Source: an actinobacterium SCGC AAA044-N04
GTDB taxonomy: Bacteria; Actinomycetota; Actinomycetes; Nanopelagicales; Nanopelagicaceae
Length of the DNA: 64,000 nt
Reading direction: 5' to 3'
Assembly: GCA_000378885.1 (NCBI GenBank)
Contig: KB900456.1
Span: forward strand, 239,385-303,384
Shown: positions 22,247 to 34,252 of the stretch, piece by piece
How the letters are laid out: each line of letters opens with the position of its first letter
How positions within the stretch are numbered: the stretch's first letter is position 1
Made by a program: the position numbers and the translations under genes
Notes under the pieces: model-generated
Database searches by the model: none
Seen by the model: only the letters and a program-made list of their open reading frames with translations
Told to the model about the DNA's origin: nothing

Positions 22247-22299
22247 GCGCGTGATCTAACGATGATCATGCGCCGCCCTCAGTTATCTGAGGGTTTTTT
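22247..22299 (+). terminator. ilvB attenuator: pause hairpin plus terminator
   Basis: The first hairpin pairs GCGCGTGATC (22247-22256) with GATCATGCGC (22264-22273), with one G-T pair. The second pairs CCCTCAG (22276-22282) with CTGAGGG (22287-22293) around TTAT and is followed by six T residues. The leader-peptide stop is just upstream, and the ilvB ribosome-binding site is 29 nt or more downstream. Confidence 0.85.
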
Positions 22300-22342
22300 C
22301 GTTTAACCACTTTAAATGCACCGCAACGAAGGGAGAAGAACA

Positions 22343-24079
22343 ATGAGTCAAATGACTGGGGCCAGTTCACTTGTGGCATCACTTGAATCTGCCGGCGTTG
22401 ATGTGATGTTTGGAATCCCAGGCGGTGCGATTTTGCCAGCCTACGATCCAATTTTCTCTAGCTCCATCCGCCATATTCTCGTTCGCCATGAACAAGGCGC
22501 AGGACATGCAGCAACTGGTTATGCCCAAGTAACTGGTCGAGTTGGTGTGTGTATTGCAACATCAGGTCCAGGTGCAACAAATCTTGTAACACCTCTGGCC
22601 GATGCTGCGATGGATTCAGTTCCAGTTGTTGCAATTACTGGCCAGGTTCCATCTGTTGCAATTGGAACCGATGCATTTCAAGAAGCAGATATTCGCGGCA
22701 TCACGATGCCATTTGCAAAGCACAATTATTTAATCACCAACCCTGCCGACATCCCACGAGCAATCGCAGAAGCTTTCCATATTGCAAGCACAGGTCGCCC
22801 TGGTCCAGTACTAGTAGATATTGCAAAAGATGCTTTGCAAGCCATGACAGATTTTAAGTATCCAACTTCGGTCAATTTGGCTGGCTATAAACCAAAGCTT
22901 GTTCCAGATAACCAAGCAATCCTTGATGCTGCCGCTCTAATTACACAATCGAGCAAGCCAGTCTTTTATGTTGGCGGCGGCGTAATTAAGGCAAATGCCT
23001 CCCGTGAATTGCTAGAACTTGCGCAATTACTTGGTGCACCAGTTGTAACAACTCTGATGGCACGTGGTGCTTTCCCTGATAGTCATCCACTCAACCTTGG
23101 AATGCCAGGAATGCACGGAACTGTTGCAGCAGTGACGGCGCTGCAAAAGGCAGATTTGCTTATAACTTTAGGCGCACGCTTTGACGATCGTGTGACAGGA
23201 AAGCTTTCAACTTTTGCTGTAAATGCCAAGGTTATCCACGCAGACGTTGACCCCGCTGAAATTGGTAAGAACCGTTTTGCAGATGTTGCAGTTTTGGGTG
23301 ATCTCAAAAACACTATCTCTGCGCTGATTCCAGCCCTTAAAGCAGCACTTGGAAAGAACCAACCAGATTTAACTCCTTGGTTGCGTCAGATGAATTCACT
23401 AAAAGCGGCATACCCACTTGGCTATGACAAACCAAGTGATGGTGCACTATCTCCTCAGTATGTAATTGAAAGACTTGGAAAAATCTCTGGCCCTGAAGCA
23501 ATTTTTGCTGCAGGTGTTGGTCAACATCAAATGTGGGCTTCCCAATTTGTTTCTTATGAAAACCCGCGCACCTGGCTTAACTCAGGTGGTTTAGGAACTA
23601 TGGGATATGCAGTTCCTGCGGCGATGGGTGCAAAAGTTGGAGCACCTGACACAACTGTGTGGGCAATTGATGGTGATGGTTGTTTCCAGATGACTAATCA
23701 AGAGCTTGTAACGTGTGCACTCAATAATATTCCAATCAAGGTTGCAATCATTAATAACGAATCTCTTGGCATGGTTCGCCAGTGGCAGACCCTGTTCTAT
23801 GAAGGTCGATATTCAAATACAAGCCTTGAATCAAAGCGCGTTCCTAACTTCCCAATGCTTGCAGAAGCTATGGGTTGTGTTGGCTTGAGTTGCGAGCGTG
23901 AAGAAGATGTTGATGCAACAATTGAAAAGGCGATGGGAATTAATGATCAACCTGTTGTGATTGATTTCCGTGTGCATCGCGATGCAATGGTGTGGCCAAT
24001 GGTTGCAGCTGGCGCATCAAATGATGATATTAAGATCGCGCGCGAAACCGCGCCTGACTGGGATTCACAGGAGCTATAA
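22343..24079 (+). CDS. ilvB: acetolactate synthase large subunit
   Basis: This ThDP- and FAD-dependent enzyme condenses pyruvate with pyruvate or 2-ketobutyrate in the first common step to Val, Leu and Ile. The 578-residue protein has the start [18 protein letters not shown], the cofactor-activating Glu in [10 protein letters not shown], the FAD-domain sequence [13 protein letters not shown], and the ThDP motif beginning [13 protein letters not shown]. The start is ATG 22343, with AAGGGAG about 8 nt upstream. An in-frame ATG at 22316 lies before that site and is rejected. ilvN follows after 2 nt. Confidence 0.96.
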   Translation: MSQMTGASSLVASLESAGVDVMFGIPGGAILPAYDPIFSSSIRHILVRHEQGAGHAATGYAQVTGRVGVCIATSGPGATNLVTPLADAAMDSVPVVAITGQVPSVAIGTDAFQEADIRGITMPFAKHNYLITNPADIPRAIAEAFHIASTGRPGPVLVDIAKDALQAMTDFKYPTSVNLAGYKPKLVPDNQAILDAAALITQSSKPVFYVGGGVIKANASRELLELAQLLGAPVVTTLMARGAFPDSHPLNLGMPGMHGTVAAVTALQKADLLITLGARFDDRVTGKLSTFAVNAKVIHADVDPAEIGKNRFADVAVLGDLKNTISALIPALKAALGKNQPDLTPWLRQMNSLKAAYPLGYDKPSDGALSPQYVIERLGKISGPEAIFAAGVGQHQMWASQFVSYENPRTWLNSGGLGTMGYAVPAAMGAKVGAPDTTVWAIDGDGCFQMTNQELVTCALNNIPIKVAIINNESLGMVRQWQTLFYEGRYSNTSLESKRVPNFPMLAEAMGCVGLSCEREEDVDATIEKAMGINDQPVVIDFRVHRDAMVWPMVAAGASNDDIKIARETAPDWDSQEL

Positions 24080-24081
24080 AA

Positions 24082-24369
24082 ATGGCCCAACACACACTCG
24101 AAGTATTAGTAGAGAACTCACCAGGCGTATTGGCCCGTGTTGCTGGTCTTTTTTCTCGCCGTGCATACAACATTGAACGCTTATCAGTTGGTCCAACAGC
24201 TGACCCTTCCATCTCACAGATGGACATTGTGGTTAATTTGGAAGGCCATGCGTTGGAGCAAGTAATTGCCCAGCTCGATAAGTTGATCAATGTCATTTCT
24301 ATCAAGGAAATAGTTCCAAATAAGACCGCACCATCAGTTCACGACACTCAACCCGATTACCAGAACTAA
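24082..24369 (+). CDS. ilvN: acetolactate synthase small (regulatory) subunit, short form
   Basis: IlvN activates IlvB and carries the valine feedback site in its ACT domain. This protein has only 95 residues: one ACT domain (HTLEVLVENSPGVLARVAGLF, NIERLSVGPT, DIVVNLEG, LINVISI) and a short polar tail. Actinobacterial IlvN is usually about 160-175 residues with a second C-terminal domain. The stop is 12 nt before ilvC, so there is no room for a decayed second half. E. coli IlvN and IlvM are similarly short. Feedback behaviour may therefore differ. Confidence 0.9.
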   Translation: MAQHTLEVLVENSPGVLARVAGLFSRRAYNIERLSVGPTADPSISQMDIVVNLEGHALEQVIAQLDKLINVISIKEIVPNKTAPSVHDTQPDYQN

Positions 24370-27003
<2,634 letters not shown>

Positions 27004-27004
<1 letters not shown>

Positions 27005-28038
27005 TGAAAACTATTAACTTAGCCGTTATCGCCGGTGATGGAATTGGGCCCGAGGTAGTTAACGAGGGTTTAAAAGTTCTCGACGTTGTGGCAAAGAAGT
27101 ATGACGTGAGCTTTAAGCGCACTTCATATGACTTAGGTGCTGGTTTTTGGCACCGTACGGGTGAAGTTCTTCCACAATCTATTTTGGATGAGATTGCAAC
27201 CAAGGATGTAATTTTGCTGGGTGCAGTTGGAGATCCAACAGTTCCATCTGGCGTATTAGAGCGTGGGCTTTTATTGAGGCTGCGTTTTGCATTTGATCAC
27301 TACATTAATTTGCGCCCGGCACGTTTAATGCCTGGCGTGACTGGACCGTTAGCAACTAAGGCTCCAATTGATTTTGTGGTTGTGCGCGAAGGAACCGAAG
27401 GTCCCTATGTTGGTGCTGGGGGAGTCCTTGCTGAAGGTACTGATGCAGAGATTGCAACGGAGGAAAGTTTGAACACCCGCCGTGGAGCAGAGCGAGTGAT
27501 CCGCGATGCTTTCGAGCGCGCCTCAAAGCGTGAGCGCAAGAAGCTAACTTTGGTACACAAAAACAACGTGTTGACTCGTGCAGGTGGTCTGTGGACTCGC
27601 ACATTCAATGAAGTTGCAAAGGAATATCCAAACGTTTCAACTGACTATTTACACGTTGATGCAGCTTCTATGTTCTTTGTTACCAACCCAGAACGTTTTG
27701 ATGTTGTCGTAACGGATAACCTTTTCGGCGATATCTTGACCGACATTGCAGCTGCCATCTGTGGCGGAATTGGTTTAGCAGCTTCAGGAAATATTAATCC
27801 AACAGGAAAATTCCCATCAATGTTTGAGCCTGTACATGGCTCAGCTCCAGATATTGCTGGAAAAAATATTGCAGATCCAACTGCCACAGTTATGTCAGTT
27901 GCGATGATGCTTGATCACCTAGGTTATAGCGATGCTGCACGTGATGTTGAGCGCGCAGTTGCTGCTGATCTCTTAGCTCGAGGCGATAAGAAGCGAAGCA
28001 CAAGTGAAGTGGGAGATGCGCTAGTCGCAGCGCTATAA
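27004..28038 (+). CDS. leuB: 3-isopropylmalate dehydrogenase LeuB
   Basis: LeuB oxidises 3-isopropylmalate in leucine synthesis and often also 3-methylmalate in the citramalate route. The 344-residue protein starts [15 protein letters not shown], has the substrate loop [24 protein letters not shown] and the NAD-binding [20 protein letters not shown]. It begins on the last base of the serA stop. leuA, leuC and leuD are not in the window. With cimA downstream, LeuB could serve both Leu and Ile synthesis, which is inference. Confidence 0.95.
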
Positions 28039-28041
28039 GCC

Positions 28042-29121
28042 ATGAAAATCACACCCAATCCACATGCGAAAGATGCAGCAACTCGTGATGCACTTGTTGC
28101 TGAAGGTGGATTCGGTAAGTACTACACCGACCACATGGTTGTGTGTGAGTGGACTGAAAAAGATGGCTGGGCAGAACCAGAGTTAAAGCCTTATGGCCCA
28201 CTCTCTTTGGATCCAGCGACAGCGGTTTTTCACTACGGCCAAGAAATCTTTGAAGGCATGAAGGCTTATCGCCAACCTGATGGATCAATCTCACTCTTTC
28301 GCCCTGATGCAAATGCAAAGCGTTTTGCCAACTCAGCTAAGCGTTTAGCTTTGCCAGAGATGCCAGAAGCACTCTTTCTAGAGACAGTTGAAACTCTAGT
28401 TAAGCAAGATGCAGGTTGGGTACCAAACAAAATTGGAGAGTCTCTATATATTCGTCCATTTATGATTGCAACCGAAGTTGGTTTAGGAGTTCGCCCAACA
28501 AATAAGGCGACCTACATTCTTATTGCAACACCGGCTGGCGCTTACTTTGATCCTTCAAAGGCTGTTTCCGTGTGGATTTCAACTGAATATGTTCGAGCCG
28601 CACAAGGTGGAACAGGTGAAGCCAAATGTGGTGGAAACTATGCAGCATCACTGGTTGCACAAAAAGCTGCAGCTAAAGAGGGTTGCGATCAAGTTGTGTG
28701 GATTGATGCAAAAGAGCGCAAGTGGGTCGAAGAGATGGGCGGAATGAACCTTTACTTTGTTAAGGGAAAAGGTGAAGATGCAACTGTCATCACTCCAAAG
28801 TTAACTGGCACATTACTGCCAGGAATTACGCGTGATTCAATTCTTTCTGTCGCTAAAGATCTTGGCTACAAAACCGAAGAAGTAATGCTGAGTATTGATG
28901 ACTGGCGCGACGGCGTTTCATCCGGTGAAATAACTGAAATCTTTGCATGCGGAACAGCTGCAGTTGTTTCTCCAGTTGGTACCGCTAAATCCAACATGGG
29001 CACATGGGTAACTGGCGACGGACAACCGGGTGTGATCACTATGCAAATTCGCAATCATTTGCTCGCAATTCAACATGGAACGACTCCTGATACACACGGT
29101 TGGGTTCGTAAGGTCTGCTAA
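28042..29121 (+). CDS. ilvE: branched-chain amino acid aminotransferase IlvE
   Basis: IlvE makes the final transamination to Val, Leu and Ile. The 359-residue class IV PLP protein has HYGQEIFEGMKAYR, YIRPFMIATEVGLGV, the PLP lysine in GEAKCGGNYAASL, EEMGGMNLYFV and the GEITEIFACGTAAVVSPVG cofactor segment. It starts 3 nt after leuB and shares its last base with the cimA start codon. Confidence 0.96.
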   Translation: MKITPNPHAKDAATRDALVAEGGFGKYYTDHMVVCEWTEKDGWAEPELKPYGPLSLDPATAVFHYGQEIFEGMKAYRQPDGSISLFRPDANAKRFANSAKRLALPEMPEALFLETVETLVKQDAGWVPNKIGESLYIRPFMIATEVGLGVRPTNKATYILIATPAGAYFDPSKAVSVWISTEYVRAAQGGTGEAKCGGNYAASLVAQKAAAKEGCDQVVWIDAKERKWVEEMGGMNLYFVKGKGEDATVITPKLTGTLLPGITRDSILSVAKDLGYKTEEVMLSIDDWRDGVSSGEITEIFACGTAAVVSPVGTAKSNMGTWVTGDGQPGVITMQIRNHLLAIQHGTTPDTHGWVRKVC

Positions 29122-30710
29122 TGCCAGTTTCTGATGCATTTCATATCTATGACACCACTCTGCGAGATGGTGCACAGCAAGAAGGTTTAAACCTTTCAGT
29201 TCATGACAAGTTGGCTATCGCGCGCCATCTTGACGATCTTGGTGTTGGATTTATTGAAGGCGGATGGCCTGGTGCAAACCCAAAGGACACCGAGTTTTTT
29301 GCACGTGCTAAAAAGGAATTAGTATTAAAGAATGCAACCTTTGTTGCATTTGGTGCCACACGTCGTCCTAACGTTAAAGCTGCTGATGATGTTCTACTTG
29401 GGGCTCTTCGAGATTCAGGTGCACCTGCGGTAACTCTGGTCGCAAAGGCTTTTGATCGCCACGTTGATTTAGCACTCAAGACAACCCTTGATGAAAATCT
29501 AGAGATGATTCGTGACTCAGTGAGTCACTTAATTTCAGAGGGACAACGCGTATTTCTAGATGCTGAGCACTTCTTTGATGGCTATCGCAGTAACCGTGCA
29601 TATGCACTAGAAGTAGTGCGCACCGCTGCTGAAGCTGGCGCTGATGTGATTGCCTTGTGCGATACAAACGGTGGCATGTTGCCAGATGAGCTCTCACAAG
29701 TTGTCCATGATGTTTTAACAGCAAGCTCTGCCCGCCTTGGAATTCACTGTCACAACGACACAGGTTGCGCAGTTGCTAACTCAATGGCTGCAGTTGCAGC
29801 AGGTGCGACGCACGTTCAAGGAACTCTCAATGGTTATGGTGAGCGCACTGGAAATGCTGATCTTGTAACAATCATTGCTAACTTAGAGCTCAAGAAGCAG
29901 CAATTAGTTTTGCCTAAAAATGCTCTTCGCGAAGCATTTAGAATTTCGCATGCTGTTGCAGAAGTTACAAACGTCTCTTCTAGTGCGCGTCAGCCATATG
30001 TGGGAGTTTCAGCTTTTGCTCACAAGGCTGGCCTGCATGCCAGTGCTATCAAGGTTGATCCATCCCTTTACCAACATGAAGATCCAGCATCTGTTGGAAA
30101 CGATATGCGGATGTTGGTCTCTGACATGGCTGGGCGTGCATCCATCGAATTAAAGTCTCAAGAACTCGGTGTTGATCTTGGGGGAGATAAAGAACTTATT
30201 GGACGTATCGTTGATCGCGTTAAAGAGATGGAATCTCGCGGATTTACATTTGAAGCAGCCGATGCCTCTTTTGAACTTCTTGTACACGAAGAAATGAGCG
30301 GCAAACGCCCATCCTTCTTCACCATCGATCATTGGTTAACAACCGTTGAGCGCTCTGAAGATCAAAGCATTCTCACAAAAGCTGAAGTCAAAGTAACTGC
30401 TATGGGCAAACAGATTTCGTGCTCTGGTGTTGGTAATGGTCCGGTTAACGCATTTGATAATGCTTTGCGCACTGGATTAAAGACTCTTTATCCAGAGCTA
30501 GAAGTTCTAGAGCTCACTGATTACAAGGTGCGCATCCTTGAGGGTCGTCTGGGCACAGGCGCTGTTACACGCGTATTAGTTGAAACCAGTGATGGCAAGG
30601 GTGAATGGAACACCGTTGGTGTGCACGAAAACGTTATCGCAGCCTCTGCGATGGCACTTGAGGACGCAGTTACCTTCGGCCTTCTGCGTCAGGGACGCAA
30701 ACCCGAGTAA
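29121..30710 (+). CDS. cimA: citramalate synthase CimA
   Basis: This 529-residue HMGL-family synthase probably condenses acetyl-CoA and pyruvate to citramalate, giving 2-ketobutyrate without threonine. The start YDTTLRDGAQQEGLNLSVHDK and GVGFIEGGWPGANPKDTEFF are typical of the CimA branch, not 2-isopropylmalate synthase. The metal-binding HCHND and the LNGYGERTGNADLV loop are present, followed by a LeuA-type allosteric domain (about 400-529). A -10-like TAAGGT (29109-29114) lies 6 nt before ATG 29121, but overlap with the ilvE stop makes coupling equally likely. Confidence 0.88.
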   Translation: MPVSDAFHIYDTTLRDGAQQEGLNLSVHDKLAIARHLDDLGVGFIEGGWPGANPKDTEFFARAKKELVLKNATFVAFGATRRPNVKAADDVLLGALRDSGAPAVTLVAKAFDRHVDLALKTTLDENLEMIRDSVSHLISEGQRVFLDAEHFFDGYRSNRAYALEVVRTAAEAGADVIALCDTNGGMLPDELSQVVHDVLTASSARLGIHCHNDTGCAVANSMAAVAAGATHVQGTLNGYGERTGNADLVTIIANLELKKQQLVLPKNALREAFRISHAVAEVTNVSSSARQPYVGVSAFAHKAGLHASAIKVDPSLYQHEDPASVGNDMRMLVSDMAGRASIELKSQELGVDLGGDKELIGRIVDRVKEMESRGFTFEAADASFELLVHEEMSGKRPSFFTIDHWLTTVERSEDQSILTKAEVKVTAMGKQISCSGVGNGPVNAFDNALRTGLKTLYPELEVLELTDYKVRILEGRLGTGAVTRVLVETSDGKGEWNTVGVHENVIAASAMALEDAVTFGLLRQGRKPE

Positions 30711-30713
30711 AGT
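30708..30713 (+). promoter_or_regulatory. putative -10 box for leaderless xerC overlapping the cimA stop
   Basis: TAAAGT begins with the cimA stop codon and ends 6 nt before the GTG start at 30720. No Shine-Dalgarno is visible. The -35 is unclear. Confidence 0.35.
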
Positions 30714-30719
30714 TGGCGC

Positions 30720-31634
30720 GTGAGCGAAGATTTTGAAAAGTTACTGACTACTTTTCAACGCCATTTAGAAGTTGAACGCAATCTTTCAGTTCACACAATT
30801 CGTGCATATATGGGGGACTTAACCTCACTATTAGAACATCTAGAAAATAGTGGCCTTAGCGATATTTCACAGTTGCAGCTTGTCCATCTGCGCTCATGGT
30901 TAGCTAATCAACAAGTTAAAGGTGCATCGCGCACAACTATCTCGCGCAGAGCAGTCTCCGTGCGCTTGTTTACAAAGTGGGCGTTAAAGAACAAATACAT
31001 TTCTAGTGATGTGGGTGCCTCCCTTGCAACACCTAAGGGACATCGAACATTGCCTGAAGTTTTAGGCATTGATGATGCAAAAACTGCAATGGATTCAATT
31101 GCAACTCGCGCAGCAGAGGATGAAACTCCTATGACTTTGCGCGATGTTGCTATGGTGGAAATGCTTTATGCAACAGGTGCTCGCGTGGCAGAGCTATGCG
31201 GCTTAGATCTAGGCGATATTGATTACAACCGCCAGACTATTCAAGTATTAGGAAAAGGAAATAAGGAACGTGTCATTCCTCTCGGCAACCCTGCGATGCG
31301 CGCACTGAAGAAGTGGCTAGATGATGGGCGCCAACTATTATTAAATGAAAAATCTGAAAAGGCAGTTTTTCTTGGAGCAAGGGGAAAGCGAATAGATCAA
31401 CGTGCAGTGAGAACTGTTGTGTACGAAGCACTCTCTGCCATTGAAGGTATTGAGCGTATGGGACCACATGCTCTGCGCCACTCTGCTGCAACACATCTAT
31501 TAGAAGGCGGCGCAGATTTGCGCACAGTGCAAGAGATCTTGGGCCATGCATCCTTGGCCACAACTCAGATTTATACACATGTTTCCACGGAGCGTTTACA
31601 AAAAGCTTTCAAACAGGCGCATCCACGCGCATGA
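30720..31634 (+). CDS. xerC: tyrosine recombinase XerC
   Basis: Xer recombinases resolve chromosome dimers at dif. The 304-residue protein has an N-terminal SAM-like domain and the catalytic set: Arg in ATGARVAELCGL, Lys in GKGNKERVIPL, HxLR in GPHALRHSAATHLLEGG, His in LGHASLATTQ and Tyr in IYTHVS. The ending matches the XerC branch, and actinobacterial xerC usually lies near rpsB, as here. It is therefore a housekeeping recombinase and not a sign of a mobile element. It overlaps the next gene by 4 nt. Confidence 0.88.
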   Translation: MSEDFEKLLTTFQRHLEVERNLSVHTIRAYMGDLTSLLEHLENSGLSDISQLQLVHLRSWLANQQVKGASRTTISRRAVSVRLFTKWALKNKYISSDVGASLATPKGHRTLPEVLGIDDAKTAMDSIATRAAEDETPMTLRDVAMVEMLYATGARVAELCGLDLGDIDYNRQTIQVLGKGNKERVIPLGNPAMRALKKWLDDGRQLLLNEKSEKAVFLGARGKRIDQRAVRTVVYEALSAIEGIERMGPHALRHSAATHLLEGGADLRTVQEILGHASLATTQIYTHVSTERLQKAFKQAHPRA

Positions 31635-32323
31635 ATAAATCTATTGTTGTTATTCCAACGTATAACGAAGTTGAGAGCATCGGCTCACTACTCGATGAGT
31701 TGGGCAGACTCAATCTTGATGTTTTAGTCATAGATGACGCATCACCTGATGGCACGGCACAAATCTGCAAAGCTCACGGGGTTGAAGTTATTGAACGAAG
31801 TGGCAAGCAAGGTTTGGGAAGTGCTTATCGTGCTGGTTTTCAAATCGCACTAGATCGAGGGTATGAAAACATTATTGAAATGGATGCAGATGGCTCTCAC
31901 CAAGTAAGTGATTTAGTGGCGATGATGCAATGGATTGGATCAGCTGATTTATTGATTGGATCACGTTGGGTTGCTGATGGACAGATTCGTAACTGGAGCA
32001 AGTTCCGTGAGTATCTCTCCAAAGCTGCCAATAGATATGCAAATATCGTCTTATCCCTGGGGGTGGCCGATACAACTGCCGGTTTTCGAATCTATTCGGC
32101 CTCACTATTAAAAAAGATGGATATCCAAACAATTGCCAGTGAGGGTTATTGTTTTCAGATAGAGATGACTCGCAGGGCACTTGCTAGAGGCGGATCTATT
32201 GCTGAAGTTCCTATTACTTTTATCGAGCGCGAACATGGGGTTAGCAAAATGAGCTTTGCAATTGCCCTAGAAGCCGTGCTGCGCATCACCGCCTGGGGGC
32301 TTTTACGCATAGTTGGACGGTAA
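31631..32323 (+). CDS. polyprenol-phosphate mannosyltransferase-like GT2 glycosyltransferase
   Basis: This 230-residue soluble GT2 enzyme resembles dolichol/polyprenol phosphate mannose synthases (Ppm1/DPM1), which load mannose from GDP-mannose onto a lipid carrier at the inner membrane face. It has IPTYNE at the start, DDASPDGT, the metal-binding DADGSH, and the C-terminal VPITFIEREHGVSKM segment typical of this subfamily. No separate acyltransferase or membrane domain is fused to it. The sugar could be mannose or glucose. Confidence 0.82.
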   Translation: MNKSIVVIPTYNEVESIGSLLDELGRLNLDVLVIDDASPDGTAQICKAHGVEVIERSGKQGLGSAYRAGFQIALDRGYENIIEMDADGSHQVSDLVAMMQWIGSADLLIGSRWVADGQIRNWSKFREYLSKAANRYANIVLSLGVADTTAGFRIYSASLLKKMDIQTIASEGYCFQIEMTRRALARGGSIAEVPITFIEREHGVSKMSFAIALEAVLRITAWGLLRIVGR

Positions 32324-32539
32324 TCAGCACGCTCACGGCTCAGGTAAGATTTGCCTCGCACCACAAGAAATTGCGGTGACATCTCAGCACTGCCTCACTT
32401 TTAGTGGGTGAATCATCTCGGTCCGTTAAATCGGTAGATGACTTTCAGTGCGACGGGCCCAACAAATTGTTTGGCCAAAACCGAGCGGGTTTTTTATTGT
32501 GCTGAGCACATAGTTAAACCTAAGAAGGAGTATGCCGTC
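32324..32539 (+). promoter_or_regulatory. rpsB-tsf leader with hairpins and T-tract
   Basis: No gene was found in this 216-nt gap. TAAGAT (32345-32350) is the best -10 candidate. CTCACT (32394-32399) pairs with AGTGGG (32403-32408). GGCC-AACA pairs with TGTT-GGCC at 32456-32476 with one mismatch. AAAACC (32477-32482) pairs with GGTTTT (32488-32493), running into a T-tract. CTCGGT (32417-32422) can instead pair with ACCGAG (32480-32485), which would disrupt the last hairpin. This suggests a ribosomal-protein leader with a conditional terminator. The Shine-Dalgarno AAGAAGGAG is close to the rpsB ATG. Confidence 0.5.
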
Positions 32540-33358
32540 ATGGCAGTAGTAACAATGCGAGAACTTCTCGACAGCGGAGTCCACTTCGGACACCAGACTC
32601 GTCGATGGAACCCAAAGATGAAGCGTTTTATTTTCACAGAGCGCAATGGCATCTACATCATCGATATCCAGCAATCTCTTGCGCTCATCGACAATGCATA
32701 TGAGTTCGTTAAGGACACAGTTGCAAAGGGCGGTCACGTTTTGTTTGTTGGAACAAAGAAGCAAGCACAGGAACCAATCATCGAGCAAGCAGCACGTGTT
32801 GGTATGCCAACAGTGACTGAGCGCTGGTTAGGTGGAATGCTTACAAACTTCCCAACTGTCTACAAGCGTATTCAGCGTCTGAAGGAGCTAGAAGCTCTAG
32901 AAGAGAAGAACGATCTACTTCTTACAAAGAAGGAACTTCTTGTTCTTCGTCGCGAACGCGAAAAACTATTTAAGAACCTTAACGGTATCCGTAACATGAC
33001 TAAGTTGCCTTCAGCAATCTGGGTTGTTGATACTAAGAAGGAGCATTTAGCTGTTCAGGAAGCCAAGAAGCTTGGTATCCCAGTTATCGCAATTTTGGAC
33101 ACAAACTGTGATCCAGATGAAGTTGACTACAAGATTCCAGGTAACGACGATGCGATTCGTTCAATCGGTCTTTTGACTCGCGTTATCACTGATGCAATCG
33201 CTGCTGGTCTTGCTGCACGTTCAGCACAGGCTAAGAGCGAAGTAAAGGATGAAGCCCCTGCAGTTGCAGCTGGTGAGCCTTTAGCTGATTGGGAAAAAGA
33301 AATTGCTGGAACAACTGAAGTAACAGCAGAAGCAACCTCAGTAACAGAAGGAGCTTAA
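32540..33358 (+). CDS. rpsB: 30S ribosomal protein S2
   Basis: This 272-residue uS2 begins [23 protein letters not shown] after MAVVT and has the family segments [24 protein letters not shown] and [15 protein letters not shown] short acidic, Ala-rich tail follows. An in-frame ATG at 32438 lies inside the leader; the Shine-Dalgarno AAGGAG supports ATG 32540. tsf follows after 4 nt, as in most bacteria. Confidence 0.97.
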   Translation: MAVVTMRELLDSGVHFGHQTRRWNPKMKRFIFTERNGIYIIDIQQSLALIDNAYEFVKDTVAKGGHVLFVGTKKQAQEPIIEQAARVGMPTVTERWLGGMLTNFPTVYKRIQRLKELEALEEKNDLLLTKKELLVLRREREKLFKNLNGIRNMTKLPSAIWVVDTKKEHLAVQEAKKLGIPVIAILDTNCDPDEVDYKIPGNDDAIRSIGLLTRVITDAIAAGLAARSAQAKSEVKDEAPAVAAGEPLADWEKEIAGTTEVTAEATSVTEGA

Positions 33359-33362
33359 TTAA

Positions 33363-34193
33363 ATGGCTGCATATACAGCGCAAGACGTTAAGAATCTTCG
33401 TGAAGCAACAGCTGCTGGAATGCTTGATTGCAAGAAAGCTTTGGATGAAGCAGAAGGCGATTACAACAAGGCGATTGATATTATTCGCGTTAAGGGACTC
33501 AAGGGAGTCACAAAGCGTGAAGGTCGTTTAACTTCAAACGGTGCAGTAGTTGCAAAGGTTGAAGGAAATCTTGGTGTGATGCTAGAACTTAACTGCGAAA
33601 CAGACTTCGTGGCTAAGGGTGAGCGCTTCGTTGCACTTGCAGATGAGCTACTTGCTCACCTGCAAAATGCACAATCTGATTCACTAGATGCATTCCTCAC
33701 AACAACTATGTCTAGCGGCAAGACCGTTCAGGCAACTGTTGATGAGGCAAATGCAACTCTTGGCGAGAAGATTGAAGTTCGCCGAATTGCAGTGTTGAAG
33801 GATTCTCCAGTTGGAATCTACTTGCACCGCACAAGCCCAGATTTGCCACCTCAAGTTGGTGTTCTAGTTCAATTAACTAAGGATGCAGCTGAAGTTGGCA
33901 AAGATATTGCTCAGCACATTGCAGCCTTTGCTCCACAGTTTGTAAATCGCGAAGATGTGCCTGCTGAACTAATTGAAAACGAACGTCGTATCGCAGAAGA
34001 GACTGCACGCGAAGAAGGAAAGCCAGAAGCTTCCCTCATCAAGATCATTGAAGGTCGCGTAACAGGCTTCGTCAAGGAAGTTTCTTTGATTGAGCAATCT
34101 TTTGCTAAGGATGCCAAGAAATCAGTAAAGCAGATCCTCGATGAGGCAGGAACAGCCGTTAAGGCGTTCAATCGCTTCCGCGTGGGTCAATAA
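33363..34193 (+). CDS. tsf: elongation factor Ts
   Basis: EF-Ts recycles EF-Tu from GDP to GTP. The 276-residue protein has the N-terminal UBA-like start YTAQDVKNLREATAAGMLDCKKALDEAEGD, the EF-Tu contact ELNCETDFVAKGERF and two dimerisation-type subdomains ending VKAFNRFRVGQ. It follows rpsB by 4 nt and is followed by a 59-nt gap before pyrH. Confidence 0.97.
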   Translation: MAAYTAQDVKNLREATAAGMLDCKKALDEAEGDYNKAIDIIRVKGLKGVTKREGRLTSNGAVVAKVEGNLGVMLELNCETDFVAKGERFVALADELLAHLQNAQSDSLDAFLTTTMSSGKTVQATVDEANATLGEKIEVRRIAVLKDSPVGIYLHRTSPDLPPQVGVLVQLTKDAAEVGKDIAQHIAAFAPQFVNREDVPAELIENERRIAEETAREEGKPEASLIKIIEGRVTGFVKEVSLIEQSFAKDAKKSVKQILDEAGTAVKAFNRFRVGQ

Positions 34194-34252
34194 GTTCAAA
34201 GGCGACATCGCTTAGAATTTAGATATTCCAACTAGAAGTTAAAGGAGCACTC

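Noticed and set aside
27356-27608. Two antisense frames over leuB
   Set aside because: They overlap each other and the LeuB catalytic region, and they have no start signals.
30720-31634. Tyrosine recombinase as a sign of an integrated element
   Set aside because: The sequence and neighbours fit housekeeping XerC. No att repeats, phage genes or base-composition shift were seen.
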